Source: Aurelia coerulea (Eukaryota; Cnidaria; Scyphozoa; Semaeostomeae; Ulmaridae). Taken from it: a stretch of DNA of 64,000 bases. The notes under the pieces were generated by a model, which searched no databases, had not been told where the DNA came from, and worked only from the letters and a program-made list of their open reading frames with translations. The first letter of the stretch is position 1. The number at the start of each line of letters is the position of its first letter. Below are positions 43,101 to 47,246 of the stretch, in pieces. Made by a program: the position numbers and the translations under genes. Location of the stretch: contig CM076960.1 in assembly GCA_039566865.1 (NCBI GenBank), forward strand, positions 17,466,501 to 17,530,500, written 5' to 3'.

Positions 43101-43526
43101 CTTCAGATTTGACACACACAGGGCTTTCAAAACTCTCCTCAGAAAATGAATCAGTTCCCTTTCGATTTGTACTGTTAAACGAAGCTTACATCAGGTCGTT
43201 TTCTTGCTTCAAAACGTCAGAAAACGTCGAACTTGGTAGATTTAGAAAACTCACAGTCAGAAAAACCCACTTCTTTGAAAGCCTCAGATTTGATTCGCAC
43301 TGGCTTTCAAAACTCTCCTCAGATGAAAATCCAGTTCTCTTTCATTTGTATGGTTAAATCGAGAATGCATTACAACGCCAGGTTTTATGCTTATTGATAC
43401 AAGCGAGAAAGTGATAAAAATGTCTCAACACATTTTACAAACAAACAAATCTAAAATTCACTCACCACAAACAGAAATCAGGATCGCGAAAAACGCGAAA
43501 ACCCAAATCTGAGTTAAAACCTTCAT
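2052..43526 (-). CDS. Cadherin-family single-pass transmembrane protein (complete 21-exon gene)
   Basis: A predicted 960-residue cell-adhesion receptor. Coding exons, in minus-strand order: 43526-43466, 35003-34932, 24723-24578, 24283-24230, 22963-22874, 20887-20795, 19606-19505, 19255-19121, 18051-17973, 17553-17447, 16923-16753, 15994-15866, 14479-14330, 12266-12061, 11401-11272, 10295-9988, 8673-8605, 7011-6943, 6230-5994, 3486-3387, 2426-2052. They sum to 2883 nt and all phases agree. Order of parts: signal peptide (1-20); about six cadherin repeats (21-651) with calcium-linker motifs near residues 122, 228, 332, 434 and 544 (DVNDN, DVDDN, DINDN, DANDN, DLNDN) plus LDRE and DAD motifs; a membrane-adjacent domain (about 652-760); a transmembrane helix (about 775-800); a 160-residue tail with an Arg cluster. 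I see no beta-catenin-type binding region, so it is not a classical cadherin. It looks more like the cadherin-related CDH23/PCDH15/CDHR class. The ligand is unknown. Introns 1 (8.5 kb) and 2 (10.2 kb) are full of transposons. Confidence 0.88.
2950..3348. mobile_element. MITE with CTACCTTGTAGG termini
   Basis: Inverted ends start CTACCTTGTAGGAA and continue about 80 bp with high similarity (words such as gtaattggtgtcctgtgaccc on both sides, inverted). It lies in the last intron of the cadherin gene. No coding capacity and no clear target duplication. Confidence 0.75.
3387..3486 (-). CDS. Cadherin exon 20: cytoplasmic
   Basis: Residues 803-836. A Cys directly after KRK is a possible palmitoylation site. 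Then come Ser/Thr-rich and acidic residues (SDLPDLIEMYGDQEDE). Acceptor TATAG, donor GTAAG. Confidence 0.78.
3666..4210. repeat. Two (ATT)n low-complexity tracts
   Basis: 3666-3762 and 4092-4208 are degenerate ATT/ATC arrays. Open frames over them give poly-Ile peptides and are not genes. The gap contains gacgaagatttttaatcgaaacgtt, a word seen in some retroelement tails. Intron 19 of the cadherin gene. Confidence 0.8.
4335..4873. mobile_element. Decayed TACCGGGTGAGT-family element
   Basis: Its interior matches, in inverse orientation, the element at 18361-18985 (the segment with tttctgcagaaaa and taaattact). The right end is ttgactcacccagta. The left terminus is eroded. A poly-C tract sits at 4573-4584. 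Confidence 0.6.
4911..5177 (+). mobile_element. tRNA-derived SINE with (TACC)n tail
   Basis: The head has an A box (GTGGCCGAGTGGTTAAGG) and B box (GGTTCGAATCCC) of tRNA-Ser/Leu type. The presumed anticodon stem (ctgac/gtcag) encloses 13 nt rather than 7, so it is not a functional tRNA. About 170 bp of unrelated body follow, then a TACC microsatellite tail. Confidence 0.8.
5463..5590. mobile_element. Fragment of TACAGTA-family MITE
   Basis: Starts tacagcagaaacccgcataa and contains aagaaccta; an inverted aggttcttata lies near the right end. It resembles the ends of the elements at 20902 and 35249, shortened. Confidence 0.45.
5864..5930. mobile_element. 67-bp foldback element with 9-bp target duplication
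   Basis: Termini TGGACTTGC / GCAAGTCCA with inverted ends of about 15 bp. It is flanked by a perfect 9-bp duplication, gtcacccgg (5855-5863 and 5931-5939). The target word is itself the terminus of the TACCGGGTGA family, so the insertion is nested. Same family as 55326-55448. Confidence 0.85.
5994..6230 (-). CDS. Cadherin exon 19: stalk and transmembrane helix
   Basis: Residues 724-802. A Lys-rich stalk (VEKKSKDNTKKDG) precedes a 26-residue hydrophobic helix starting MTLYIIIGVSCALAVLGC, then the stop-transfer KRK. This fixes the topology: repeats outside, C-terminus inside. Donor GTAAGT, phase 2 out. Confidence 0.88.
6284..6740. mobile_element. TACAGTA-family MITE (TA target)
   Basis: Inverted ends of about 27 bp: TACAGTAAGGCCCCGCATTT and the inverted aaatgcggggccttaatgta. 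The interior repeats aagaaac words. A TA dinucleotide at each edge fits the TA target of Tc1/mariner-type elements. Confidence 0.75.
6943..7011 (-). CDS. Cadherin exon 18: membrane-adjacent domain
   Basis: 69 nt, phase 2 to 2, residues 701-723: SEIKINAYNRTTRKVLSRPR, a strand-turn-strand pattern. Acceptor TTTTTAG, donor GTGCGT. It would also be frame-neutral if skipped. Confidence 0.75.
7120..7363. mobile_element. Near-perfect long foldback
   Basis: Arms at about 7120-7210 and 7265-7363 pair over about 90 bp (cattgttta..ttgtcgaagctttcgcctcac and its inverse). Loop about 55 bp. Intron 17 of the cadherin gene. Probably a MITE; no target duplication was recognised. Confidence 0.75.
7724..8248. 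mobile_element. Family A foldback element, copy 1
   Basis: Termini AGCATAGGCTCC / GGAACCTATGCT. The two halves are imperfect inverse copies along nearly the whole 525 bp (for example ctaccgtt..gact versus agtccaacggtag). The 9-bp flanks tgatagagt (7715-7723) and tgatagagc (8249-8257) differ by one base. Confidence 0.88.
8605..8673 (-). CDS. Cadherin exon 17: membrane-adjacent domain
   Basis: 69 nt, phase 2 to 2, residues 678-700: LIGLDIDIIDIVAREGKK. The exon is a multiple of three, so skipping would keep frame. Copies of one foldback element lie on both sides of it. Confidence 0.75.
8781..9304. mobile_element. Family A foldback element, copy 2
   Basis: 524 bp. Perfect 9-bp duplication ctttcatct (8772-8780 and 9305-9313). 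The last T of the right terminus is missing. Lies in cadherin intron 16, about 107 bp upstream of exon 17. Confidence 0.88.
9840..9925. other. Simple-sequence stretch in intron 16
   Basis: An aaacttacact-type repeat just upstream and a poly-G run (9908-9920). Nothing coding is seen between copy 2 of family A and exon 16. Confidence 0.5.
9988..10295 (-). CDS. Cadherin exon 16: repeat 6 and start of membrane-adjacent domain
   Basis: At 308 nt this is the second longest coding exon (residues 576-677). It begins AVDHDAGNFGTTRYYMIS and continues FSLNTKTGAISVSS, a divergent cadherin repeat lacking LDRE and a terminal DxNDN. From about residue 652 it becomes VDVLCVSLNNKLVMQAKSEL, which looks like strand plus helix of a different fold. 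Confidence 0.87.
10326..10850. mobile_element. Family A foldback element, copy 3
   Basis: Full length, with both AGCATAGG termini, but no 9-bp duplication is visible, so one flank was rearranged or the element is old. Starts only 30 bp upstream of the acceptor of cadherin exon 16. Confidence 0.85.
11272..11401 (-). CDS. Cadherin exon 15: repeat 5/6 linker
   Basis: Residues 532-575 with VEIKVGDLNDNAPVF. The first strand of repeat 6 follows (VIVRLFQDVRLRTVVANVK). Donor GTTTGT. Confidence 0.88.
11402..12060. other. Cadherin intron 14
   Basis: No repeat family or gene recognised. Two antisense open frames of 72-82 codons overlap each other at 11504-11752 and have no splice support. Confidence 0.4.
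12061..12266 (-). CDS. Cadherin exon 14: repeat 5
   Basis: Residues 464-531. HANDKDSDVNSVVTYSIV, FTINTITGWLYT, LDREKDAMIPLLVRATDNA: nearly a whole repeat body. It ends phase 2 at GTGAGT. Confidence 0.9.
12355..12952. mobile_element. Family C foldback element, complete copy
   Basis: Termini AACAAGGGCAGATTTTGTAA and inverse; arms of nearly 290 bp pair around a short centre. Perfect 9-bp duplication agtcgtagg (12346-12354 and 12953-12961). No coding capacity. Lies in cadherin intron 13. Confidence 0.92.
13685..14205. mobile_element. Family A foldback element, copy 4
   Basis: Termini AGAATAGGTTCC / GGAACCTATGCT. Flanks tcgaaagtg (13676-13684) and tcgaaactg (14206-14214), one mismatch in nine. 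Confidence 0.87.
14330..14479 (-). CDS. Cadherin exon 13: repeat 4/5 linker
   Basis: Residues 414-463. VTVRVIDANDNSPEF is a perfect linker, followed by GTVKENAPPGTQIIR, the start of repeat 5. Donor GTAAGT. Confidence 0.92.
14545..14790 (-). mobile_element. 3' end of a non-LTR retrotransposon
   Basis: A (TATG)n tail at 14553-14572, then sequence matching 46440-46600 (aacacccctaatt, ggcagggatagcattaaaagg, ggtccccttagaggt). Orientation minus, judged from the related copy with coding remnant at 46331-46875. Confidence 0.65.
14800..15865. other. Rest of cadherin intron 12
   Basis: Contains a short duplication (attaatgttcctctgaat twice at about 14874-14918) and an inverted word pair (gacgaagagggacaa / ttgtccctcttcg at 15585-15725) suggesting a small decayed foldback element. 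No gene is seen. Confidence 0.4.
15866..15994 (-). CDS. Cadherin exon 12: repeat 4
   Basis: Residues 371-413. PITYEVW...FGINDDGVIFVNASVDHE matches the second half of a cadherin repeat, with VDHE in the LDRE position. Donor GTATGA, phase 0 to 0. Confidence 0.85.
16165..16390. repeat. AAATCTT-rich degenerate tract
   Basis: Repeated aaaatctt / gaaaatctc words, period about 9-14 bp, in cadherin intron 11. Confidence 0.6.
16753..16923 (-). CDS. Cadherin exon 11: repeat 3/4 linker and start of repeat 4
   Basis: Residues 314-370 with VYIDDINDNGPKF, then VVENSDIGTSVLTVSATDADEE. The donor chosen (GTTGGT) is weak, but it is the only GT near DADEE that keeps phase 0 with the next exon. Confidence 0.84.
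17045..17205. repeat. About 60-bp degenerate tandem repeat
   Basis: Nearly three units with attggtccag, ggtcaaattggtc, agggtacca and ttcgtaaaaatt in the same order. Cadherin intron 10. Confidence 0.65.
17447..17553 (-). CDS. Cadherin exon 10: repeat 3
   Basis: Residues 278-313. FNINPRTGVVTANGNLDRE followed by a beta strand is the classic second half of a cadherin repeat. Phase 1 in, phase 0 out. Confidence 0.88.
17973..18051 (-). CDS. Cadherin exon 9: repeat 3
   Basis: Residues 252-277. VHAYDVDRSLNAPVTFSL holds the DxD motif (YDVD in place of TDAD). It ends phase 1, and the split codon (G|AT) gives Asp in exon 10. Confidence 0.82.
18361..18985. mobile_element. TACCGGGTGAGT-family element, 625 bp
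   Basis: Inverted ends TACCAGGTGAGTCAGAAAAA and the inverse of ttctgactcacccggta, extending about 55 bp with gaps. The interior is also partly inverted (cctcttgggagga / ctcccaagagg). TA at both edges fits a TA target. No transposase frame. Confidence 0.8.
18986..19026. mobile_element. Terminal fragment of a family A/B element
   Basis: gaattttacactgacctttttaaag ending gaaccctatg matches the right end of family A and B elements. The rest is missing; the preceding element abuts it. Confidence 0.55.
19121..19255 (-). CDS. Cadherin exon 8: repeat 2/3 linker
   Basis: Residues 207-251 with VNINDVDDNGAAF. The usual DxNDN is DVDDN here, so one Asn is replaced by Asp. The donor is GTTTGT, weaker than the GTAAG of neighbouring exons. 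Confidence 0.86.
19505..19606 (-). CDS. Cadherin exon 7: repeat 2
   Basis: Residues 173-206. Contains FKIDNYAGRI and NLDYEKVQQY, the LDYE variant of LDRE. Phase 0 to 0, donor GTAAGA. Confidence 0.88.
19638..19885 (+). mobile_element. tRNA-derived SINE
   Basis: Begins gcggggatggctcagtggtag (A box) with ggtggttcgcctcc in the B-box position, then a non-tRNA body and an acaacaacag end. Starts about 30 bp from the acceptor of cadherin exon 7. Two overlapping frames of 76 codons across it are not genes. Confidence 0.65.
20795..20887 (-). CDS. Cadherin exon 6: repeat 2
   Basis: Residues 142-172 with VTATDADE, the internal DxD calcium motif. Phase 0 to 0, donor GTAAGT. A TA-flanked MITE starts 14 bp upstream of this exon's acceptor. 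Confidence 0.87.
20902..21318. mobile_element. TACAGTA-family MITE
   Basis: Inverted ends TACAGTAAAAACCCGCACAT and inverse, about 29 bp, continuing into aagaaccta. TA at both edges. It starts 14 bp upstream of the acceptor of cadherin exon 6, inside the usual branch-point zone. Confidence 0.85.
21320..21640. repeat. CAAT-rich simple sequence
   Basis: Dense caatcaatcaat and atcgatcgat words. A 62-codon frame over it is repeat-derived. Confidence 0.7.
21641..22326. other. Part of cadherin intron 5
   Basis: No gene or recognised repeat. AT-rich sequence without splice-supported frames. Confidence 0.4.
22336..22848. mobile_element. Family B foldback element, copy 1
   Basis: Termini AGCATGGGGCTCAAATC and inverse of gatttgagccatatgtt. 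513 bp, inverse copies along most of its length. Perfect 9-bp duplication ggattgagc (22327-22335 and 22849-22857). Ends 16 bp upstream of the acceptor region of cadherin exon 5. Confidence 0.9.
22874..22963 (-). CDS. Cadherin exon 5: repeat 1/2 linker
   Basis: Residues 112-141. Carries VHVGDVNDNSPIF, the calcium-binding linker between repeats 1 and 2, then the first strand of repeat 2. Phase 0 to 0. Confidence 0.9.
23592..24215. mobile_element. TACCGGGTGAGT-family foldback element
   Basis: Left end TACCGGATGAGCCAGAAAAA; right end gggaactttttttctggcta with the last bases eroded. The interior is inverted (ctgaaaaagagcctaaaa / ttttaggtctttttcag). The right end is about 14 bp from the donor of cadherin exon 4. 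Confidence 0.72.
24230..24283 (-). CDS. Cadherin exon 4
   Basis: 54 nt, phase 0 to 0, residues 94-111 (FKVFANDNVEPHKK). This is the strand after LDRE, followed by the variable loop. The donor GTATGC is only about 14 bp from the end of a foldback transposon. Confidence 0.82.
24527..24574. repeat. (CAA)n microsatellite
   Basis: Imperfect caa triplets immediately downstream of cadherin exon 3, next to its GTGAGT donor. Confidence 0.8.
24578..24723 (-). CDS. Cadherin exon 3: body of repeat 1
   Basis: Residues 45-93. Contains ITATDADNNPIRYSL (the DxD calcium motif), GKFTI-EATGQL and LDREKQ, the canonical order of a cadherin repeat. Phase 1 in, phase 0 out, donor GTGAGT. Confidence 0.9.
25018..25110. 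repeat. About 43-bp tandem repeat
   Basis: Two to three units with ccaatcccagaa, ttcaagtgaaagtatacc. Followed by a poly-C run (25150-25160). Confidence 0.6.
25745..25960 (-). mobile_element. tRNA-derived SINE (minus)
   Basis: On the minus strand the head reads gtggtgcagtggtgtaatc (A box) and gggttggatccca (B box), then a body with gcgcttggcgctaaaa and a (CACCTT)n tail, visible on the plus strand as gaaggtgaaggtgaaggtg at 25750. Confidence 0.65.
26430..26790 (+). mobile_element. C-terminal end of a non-LTR retrotransposon
   Basis: The frame reads NDQKAFSYRGTKVWNMFND, then IREAPSVHSFKSRLRQLGY and a stop at 26623. This is the typical end of CR1/L2-like reverse transcriptase proteins (Y-RG-K-WN--), with a 3' UTR and an aaatatgaaatat tail. 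5'-truncated and inactive. Confidence 0.75.
26923..27618. mobile_element. TTGTTGGGGAGA-ended inverted-repeat element
   Basis: Ends TTGTTGGGGAGACGAG and inverse of atctcatctccccaacaa. A second inverted block is tagatgcgcatgcgtatta / taatacgcatgcgtatcta-like. A tRNA-like SINE lies inside (27300-27475). No clear target duplication. Confidence 0.65.
27300..27475 (-). mobile_element. tRNA-derived sequence (minus)
   Basis: Minus strand: gatcggcgaagcggtatcc (A box) and gagttcgaatccc (B box) with spacing like a tRNA. The 3' trailer goes into an A/T-rich body instead of a terminator, so a SINE head is likelier than a working tRNA. Confidence 0.55.
28687..28934. mobile_element. Short TTGTTGGGGA element
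   Basis: Ends TTGTTGGGGAGAT and inverse of atccccaacaa, as in the larger element at 26923-27618. Probably a deletion derivative. Confidence 0.55.
29140..29380. mobile_element. Family A element, internally deleted copy 5
   Basis: 241 bp; both ends are kept and the centre is lost. Perfect 9-bp duplication tgaaaagac (29131-29139 and 29381-29389), so the deleted form transposed or the deletion followed insertion. Confidence 0.88.
30082..30611. mobile_element. Family A foldback element, copy 6
   Basis: 530 bp, with perfect 9-bp duplication tggacgggg (30073-30081 and 30612-30620). Confidence 0.9.
31340..31945 (+). mobile_element. Non-LTR retrotransposon reverse transcriptase C-terminus
   Basis: From about 31349 the frame gives YGDIVWSTLSNTKLSQLQRL, interrupted by a 44-bp insert, then QTRAKKLIVDAKYKDGWN. 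After a frame change come LHDLCPENLRHKFTERSM, then YAKRSFYFSGVKNWNDIPNN, and a stop at 31823. This is the usual end of CR1/RTE-like LINE proteins, with a short 3' UTR and an (AAATGA)n tail. Dead copy. Confidence 0.82.
31411..31454. mobile_element. 44-bp palindromic micro-element with 9-bp duplication
   Basis: Termini TAGCCTGATAAC / GTTATCAGGCTA. It interrupts the LINE coding frame exactly: removing it plus one of the two copies of aacgattac (31402-31410, 31455-31463) restores an uninterrupted QLQRLQTRAKK reading. This makes insertion and duplication length unambiguous. Confidence 0.92.
32514..32822. mobile_element. AGGGGCTCC MITE at a TTAA target
   Basis: Ends AGGGGCTCCGTCGTCAAA and inverse, flanked by TTAA on both sides (32510-32513, 32823-32826), the target of piggyBac-type (or Kolobok) transposases. 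No coding capacity. Confidence 0.75.
34322..34653. mobile_element. Family A element, 5'-truncated copy 7
   Basis: Starts inside the element (cttaaaaccatcgtaatttc) and runs to a mutated right terminus (tggaagttatgct). Confidence 0.8.
34932..35003 (-). CDS. Cadherin exon 2: start of first cadherin repeat
   Basis: 72 nt, phase 1 to 1, residues 21-44. It encodes the PSF...G-LVIRTLEGKEAG start of a cadherin repeat (first strand and the conserved Glu before A-G-T). Acceptor CAG, donor GTGAGT. It reads smoothly into exon 3 as EGKEA-GTMVG. Confidence 0.8.
35085..35995. mobile_element. TACCGGGTGAGT-family element split by a MITE
   Basis: Segments 35085-35248 and 35673-35995 together match the interior of 18361-18985 (ccttcaaaac..., ggggctttcttgagaaaa, taaattttaaaatagaattg). 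The element at 35249 sits inside it. Termini are worn (tttttctcagccagtgtta). Confidence 0.65.
35249..35672. mobile_element. TACAGTA-family MITE, nested
   Basis: Ends TACAGTAAATCCCCGCATAT and inverse, about 29 bp, with TA at each edge. Nested in a TACCGGGTGAGT-family element, so it is the younger insertion. Confidence 0.85.
36026..36210. mobile_element. Short MITE with GTAAAGCTCTATTTAGCCCCC ends
   Basis: About 185 bp. Inverted ends share agctctatttagcccc. An internal repeated word, taagcccc, is also present. No transposase. Confidence 0.75.
36457..36688 (+). other. Unassigned open frame without start codon
   Basis: A 76-codon frame with protein-like composition (RNRDDKLMTIGKNGDL, VFEIKLIVACPQRTLGDD) ends at TGA 36686-36688. 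It lacks an upstream ATG and lies in cadherin intron 1 on the opposite strand. It may be a decayed exon, a transposon fragment or chance. I do not recognise it. Confidence 0.2.
39034..39489. mobile_element. Family C element, right-truncated
   Basis: Starts AACAAGGACAGATTTTGTAA and follows the 12355-12952 copy through its centre (ctctcattttttgggtgt) to agctagctacctgggt, where it breaks off. Confidence 0.8.
40190..40470. mobile_element. Family C element, right part
   Basis: Matches the inner and right arm of the 46118-47246 copy (atccgccaggcagaac, acttctcttaaaaaccacc, gaattgaggtgtcaa) and ends gttacaaaataagtgcaag. The left arm is missing. A 146-codon frame starting here is mostly element sequence. 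Confidence 0.7.
40644..40990. mobile_element. GC-rich MITE
   Basis: Inverted ends start GGGCCTGTTT/GGGCTTGTTT. A strongly conserved block ccagacccggggctgacagg lies near each end. Markedly more GC than its surroundings. Target duplication not seen. Confidence 0.7.
42109..42360 (-). other. Unassigned open frame, minus strand
   Basis: Reads MAEKLFSLRKINFATLRDMS then AEIVKAQPTSGACVLNLPRQ from an internal ATG, about 66 codons. Plausible composition, no domain recognised, no matching splice partner found. It lies in cadherin intron 1 on the same strand. Confidence 0.2.
42660..42960 (-). pseudogene. Unassigned Cys-containing open frame
   Basis: The frame gives FCNDLVLQKLDTPTTNGCCR and GFVDREACIDSILIFCAFSE, stop at 42660. 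An attttcttttaattttgcaaag pyrimidine stretch precedes it, resembling an acceptor. It could be a terminal exon or a fossil gene piece. I do not recognise the family. Confidence 0.25.
42925..42990. repeat. Short tandem duplication
   Basis: The word agggaaacttgatttgatatc occurs twice in tandem (period about 27 bp). Confidence 0.7.
43020..43362. repeat. About 180-bp tandem duplication beside exon 1
   Basis: 43020-43195 and 43202-43362 align throughout (cacagtcagaaaaacc, ggctttcaaaactctcctcag in both) at roughly 80% identity. It lies within 450 bp downstream of the start codon, in intron 1. Confidence 0.8.
43466..43526 (-). CDS. Cadherin exon 1: start codon and signal peptide
   Basis: Encodes MKVLTQIWVFAFFAILISVC, a textbook secretion signal with one Lys followed by a hydrophobic core. 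It ends phase 1 at a strong GTGAGT donor. The start is the only ATG giving a signal peptide in phase with exon 2. About 45-60 bp upstream on the minus strand are a gataaaag TATA-like word and an ATTGG (inverted CCAAT), a plausible but unproven core promoter. Confidence 0.8.
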
Positions 43527-44509
43527 GATTGTCTTCAAACTTGTAAAACAGAAGCTACTCTTGATCCAATAAGTTGCTTCTTTTATCGACAAAATAATCT
43601 TCGTTGTTCTTTGGCTGATCGGCAAGAAACTCTAATCCCGGCGGATAAAACTGTCTCTATTCAAAGGTTCTCTAAAAACCGTTCTAACTGCCACGATCTC
43701 AATTCTCCAGCAACGTGGACTGTGAAACTGTTACAATGTTATCCTGATTGCAAGAAAGCTTTACATCGCTGTGTTTACACCCTTTTCAGGAAAGAAGAAA
43801 ATTTTCCAGTGATCACTTCACTTCTTCGGAATAATTCCTTGCGCACTGCTGAAGCTCGTCAAACGAGTATAGAATAAAACCATGAGACAGGTTCCCGTAT
43901 AAAACACTCAATGCGCCTTCGGTGTTCGAATTCAGTTTGCATTCAAGGTTCTTAACAGCTCCTCAATTTGTAATATTCTGAATACCATTGATATATTGAT
44001 TAAGAAATATCGTGTAGCTGCTAGAGAGCCATCTACTTGCAATTAAAAACTGACGACTCGCGAGGACACTCTGAATGCACTGAATACTATAGATGAAACG
44101 CGCGAGGCCCGTCTTTAGTAAGCCGTATATATTCAGGGGGTCACCTGTCAGTTGCCCGCTACACTCTAGATTTCGACAGACAGATAATAATCTAAGTCTT
44201 CGCTTTCATTTGATGCCAACACAAACCACAAAATATAAACAAAATGAAACTGCGAGGAAACTAAACTGTAGCGAAGAAAATAACAGAATCACATGAGCAA
44301 TTAAGCGGTGATAGATAAATTTTGTTATTAAAAACATACTAGCGAGTTGACAAATTAGGTTTTCAGATCGAATTAGTAATTAGTAAAGGATTTAACAAAC
44401 AAAGGATAGATACAATGAAACATTGTAGGATACAGTAAGATAAGGATCGCAAAGGCTTATGTATCGAGGGGGTGTCTAGTAAAGGAATTAACTTGATCTT
44501 CTTCAAGGC
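43527..44509. other. Region upstream of the cadherin gene
   Basis: Expected to hold the cadherin promoter and 5' UTR. No repeat recognised. A plus-strand 88-codon frame at 43611-43877 lacks an ATG and I do not count it as a gene. Confidence 0.4.
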
Positions 44510-44525
44510 TTGTTTGTCGTCTTTC

Positions 44526-45050
44526 AGCATAGGTTCCAAATCTCTTTCTCGGCATAAAAAGGTGGGTGTAAAATTCAATGACCTATCTCCGCTGTTTGAA
44601 CGACTTGAAAGAAACTTTAGATACTTATCTATAATTCTACCGTTGGACTTTTTAGAAGTTTTGAATATTTTTCGAAATTACAGCGTATCTTACATTTCAA
44701 CTCATTTGAGGATGTGACGTCATCAAATTTCTAAATCACAAATCAGAAGAGTGACAGACTTTTGCTTGATAACATATTGTAGGCATTCATAAACTATGCT
44801 TTTCTTCGAAATTATTTCATGTTGCGTCAAACAGTTTAGAAATTACGATGATTTTAAGTTTTTTTGAAAATTGTTCTTGAATTCTTCAAAAAGAAGAAAA
44901 ACACTCTAATTCTGAAAATATTGAAGATTCCAGAAAGGTCCAACGGTAGAATGATAGAGAAACAGCAAACGTTTCTTTGAAGTTATTCAGTTCAAAGAAA
45001 TAGGTCATTGAATTTTACACCAGCCTTTTTAAAGATTTGGAACCTATGCT
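44526..45050. mobile_element. Family A foldback element, copy 8
   Basis: 525 bp with both termini. Flanked by a 16-bp direct repeat, ttgtttgtcgtctttc (44510-44525 and 45051-45066), longer than the 9 bp of its relatives. Confidence 0.88.
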
Positions 45051-45066
45051 TTGTTTGTCGTCTTTC

Positions 45067-46117
45067 AGAATTCAGAATTCTACCGGTTCAGTCAAACAAT
45101 GTTTTGGCGTTTGCCGATTTTTAAATGACAAATTTTACACACGACTAAAATGAACCTTAACAAATTTTATACTAAAAAGGCTAGTTCAGAGCATGAGGAA
45201 GAGATGAAAATTTACTTCACTAGAAACGGCCTCGCCTTGCTAAAGTTATGGAAAACTTTGTTTGGAACCTGTTAATTTCTGAAAATTTTCAATCAAAAGG
45301 GGATTCAATATGTCCATCAAAATGGTGCATTGTTTTTGAGTAAGAGCTTCCTTTTAGAGAAGAGAAACAGTTTGGATAAAGGGGAAGCATTTGTTGTAAA
45401 TAGGGGCGAGGGAACGTTCTCCCGCAAAAAGCGGGAACATCCTTTGATTTAGACTTTTATGGTATAGTTGGAGGTGCAGAAACTCTCTTATGAGATGAAG
45501 AAAGAATAGTTGAATGAAATACGAATATTCCGTGCACTCCTTGATTGGCTAATTTCAACTAATGCAAAGAATCAGTAATTAAACTAAGGTATATTTGCTT
45601 TAATCATGATCACGTAGCGATGACGCTGCCCTCCTGTAGCTCAATTTCATTTCATTTCACTTAATTTTCAATCAACAAATTCGCTATTGCAAAACAAGTA
45701 TCGTTTCATTAGCAGATCAAACTAAGTCACGAAACATCAATAAATAAATAAATAAATAATAATTCGACTCAAAGCCTTGGAGAACCAGATAACTTCTTTC
45801 TATGAGCTTTCTAACCTTTACCGAAGAAAGGGGCCTTTTAATAAAGTCATGATGCGAATGATTGAACTTCCCAACATAATTTATACTATGTATTTCATCT
45901 GAAAACCCCATCGTTTTGAATTTGGAGCAGAGGCAAAAATTAAAAACTTACGCCAATGTTTTTGTGGAAAGCTTTTGTTCATGACAGTCTATTGTGCATG
46001 ACAGTTAAACTGCCTTCCCATGAGAAATGAAAAAAGGGGCAGTCGACAGACATAAATTTCTCTTTCAAACATTTTACTCCAAATGTAGCAAATTTCAACG
46101 TTATAGTTAGAAATAAC
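45067..46117. other. Unannotated intergenic stretch
   Basis: A short (AAAT)n run at about 45739-45760. No gene or transposon recognised. Confidence 0.4.
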
Positions 46118-46330
46118 AACAAGGGCAGATTTGGTAACACAATAGCATCAGTTGATTTTGTTGACACTTCAGTTCAAAGCGATTAGCGACTGCAGACAAA
46201 GGAAATTCTCTCAATCAGTAATTCAAAAGAAACAAAGCCGCAAAGTTGCCCTGAAACCAGTGGGGCAAACTCTCGCCTTGTGCCTACGAAAGGTAGTTTT
46301 TAAGAGAAGTTATGTGCTTATAACGAAAGA

Positions 46331-46361
<31 letters not shown>

Positions 46362-47246
46362 TGTATGTATGTATGTATGTATGTATGTATGTATGTATGT
46401 ATGTATGTATGTATGTATGTATGTATGTATCATTCTGCCACAATTGCAATTATTTACAAGTTATATAATATAAAAATAGATACAATACAATAAATAATGT
46501 TAAAAACGTAAAGGAAAAACACCCCTAATTACAGCGGCAGGGATAGCATTAAAAGGTCAAGATGACCTTAATTCCATAATGGTCCCCTTAGAGGTGCTGG
46601 TACAACGAAAAAAAGAAAAAAAATATATACTAAACTGTAGTTTGTTTTCGGTATAAAACATGGTTTATAAGACCATACCATGATCGGGAGAGATGATGAC
46701 AAGTCTTAATAGAAGACATATATGTCATCTTCCTCTTTTTGTATGTTTTGGAAAAAATTCTCTTTGATCTTATGTTTGAATGTGTCGATATTGTTTGTTG
46801 ATTTAATCTCTGATGAAAGACTATTCCATGTTTTGGGCCCTAGATAAGATAGACATTTTTGTCCAGCAGTAGTTTTGCGAGAAGAAGGGCAACTCTAAAG
46901 TTCTGCCTGGCGGATTTCGTTTATTTGATTCAGAAGCCGAGCAGAAAGCATTACAATTCTTGCATTTGTAGTGCTCAAATGTAACAGTTACTTCTCAGCT
47001 CCTGAATCAAATAAACAAAATCCGCCAGGCAGAACTTTTGATTTACCCTTCTTCTGTCGTTATCAGCACATAACTTCTTTTAAAAACCACCTTTTGCGTG
47101 CACAAGGCGAAAGTTTGCCCTACTGGTTTCAGGGCAACTTTGCGGCTTTGTTTGAGAATTTCTTTTGTCTGCAATCGGTTATCGATTTTAACTGAGGTGT
47201 CAGTTAAAGCAAATGAAGCTATTGTGTTACAAAATCTGTCCTTGTT
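46118..47246. mobile_element. Family C element with a nested retrotransposon
   Basis: Left terminus AACAAGGGCAGATTTGGTAA, right terminus inverse of ttacaaaatctgtccttgtt. Flanks agaaataac (46109-46117) and agaaatagc (47247-47255) differ by one base in nine. A minus-strand LINE end occupies about 46331-46875. Confidence 0.85.
46331..46875 (-). mobile_element. Non-LTR retrotransposon 3' end with (TATG)n tail
   Basis: On the minus strand: YLGPKTWNSLSSEIKSTNN, then IDTFKHKIKENFFQN, the signature end of a CR1/L2-like reverse transcriptase. A 3' UTR and about 100 bp of pure TATG (as CATA on the minus strand, 46332-46430) follow. Inserted into a family C element. Confidence 0.82.

Larger units (their letters stand above)
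35004..43465 (-). other. Cadherin intron 1 (8.5 kb)
   Basis: Separates the signal-peptide exon from the first repeat. Holds transposons listed separately and a tandem duplication. 36726-38930 and 41000-42100 show no recognised repeat or gene. Long first introns often hold enhancers, but nothing here proves one. Confidence 0.6.

Noticed and set aside
43611..43877. Plus-strand 88-codon frame beside the cadherin promoter
   Set aside because: No ATG, no recognised domain, no splice sites; a chance frame is as likely.
46152..46493. 113-codon open frame with MYVCMYVC repeats
   Set aside because: Translation of the TATG microsatellite.
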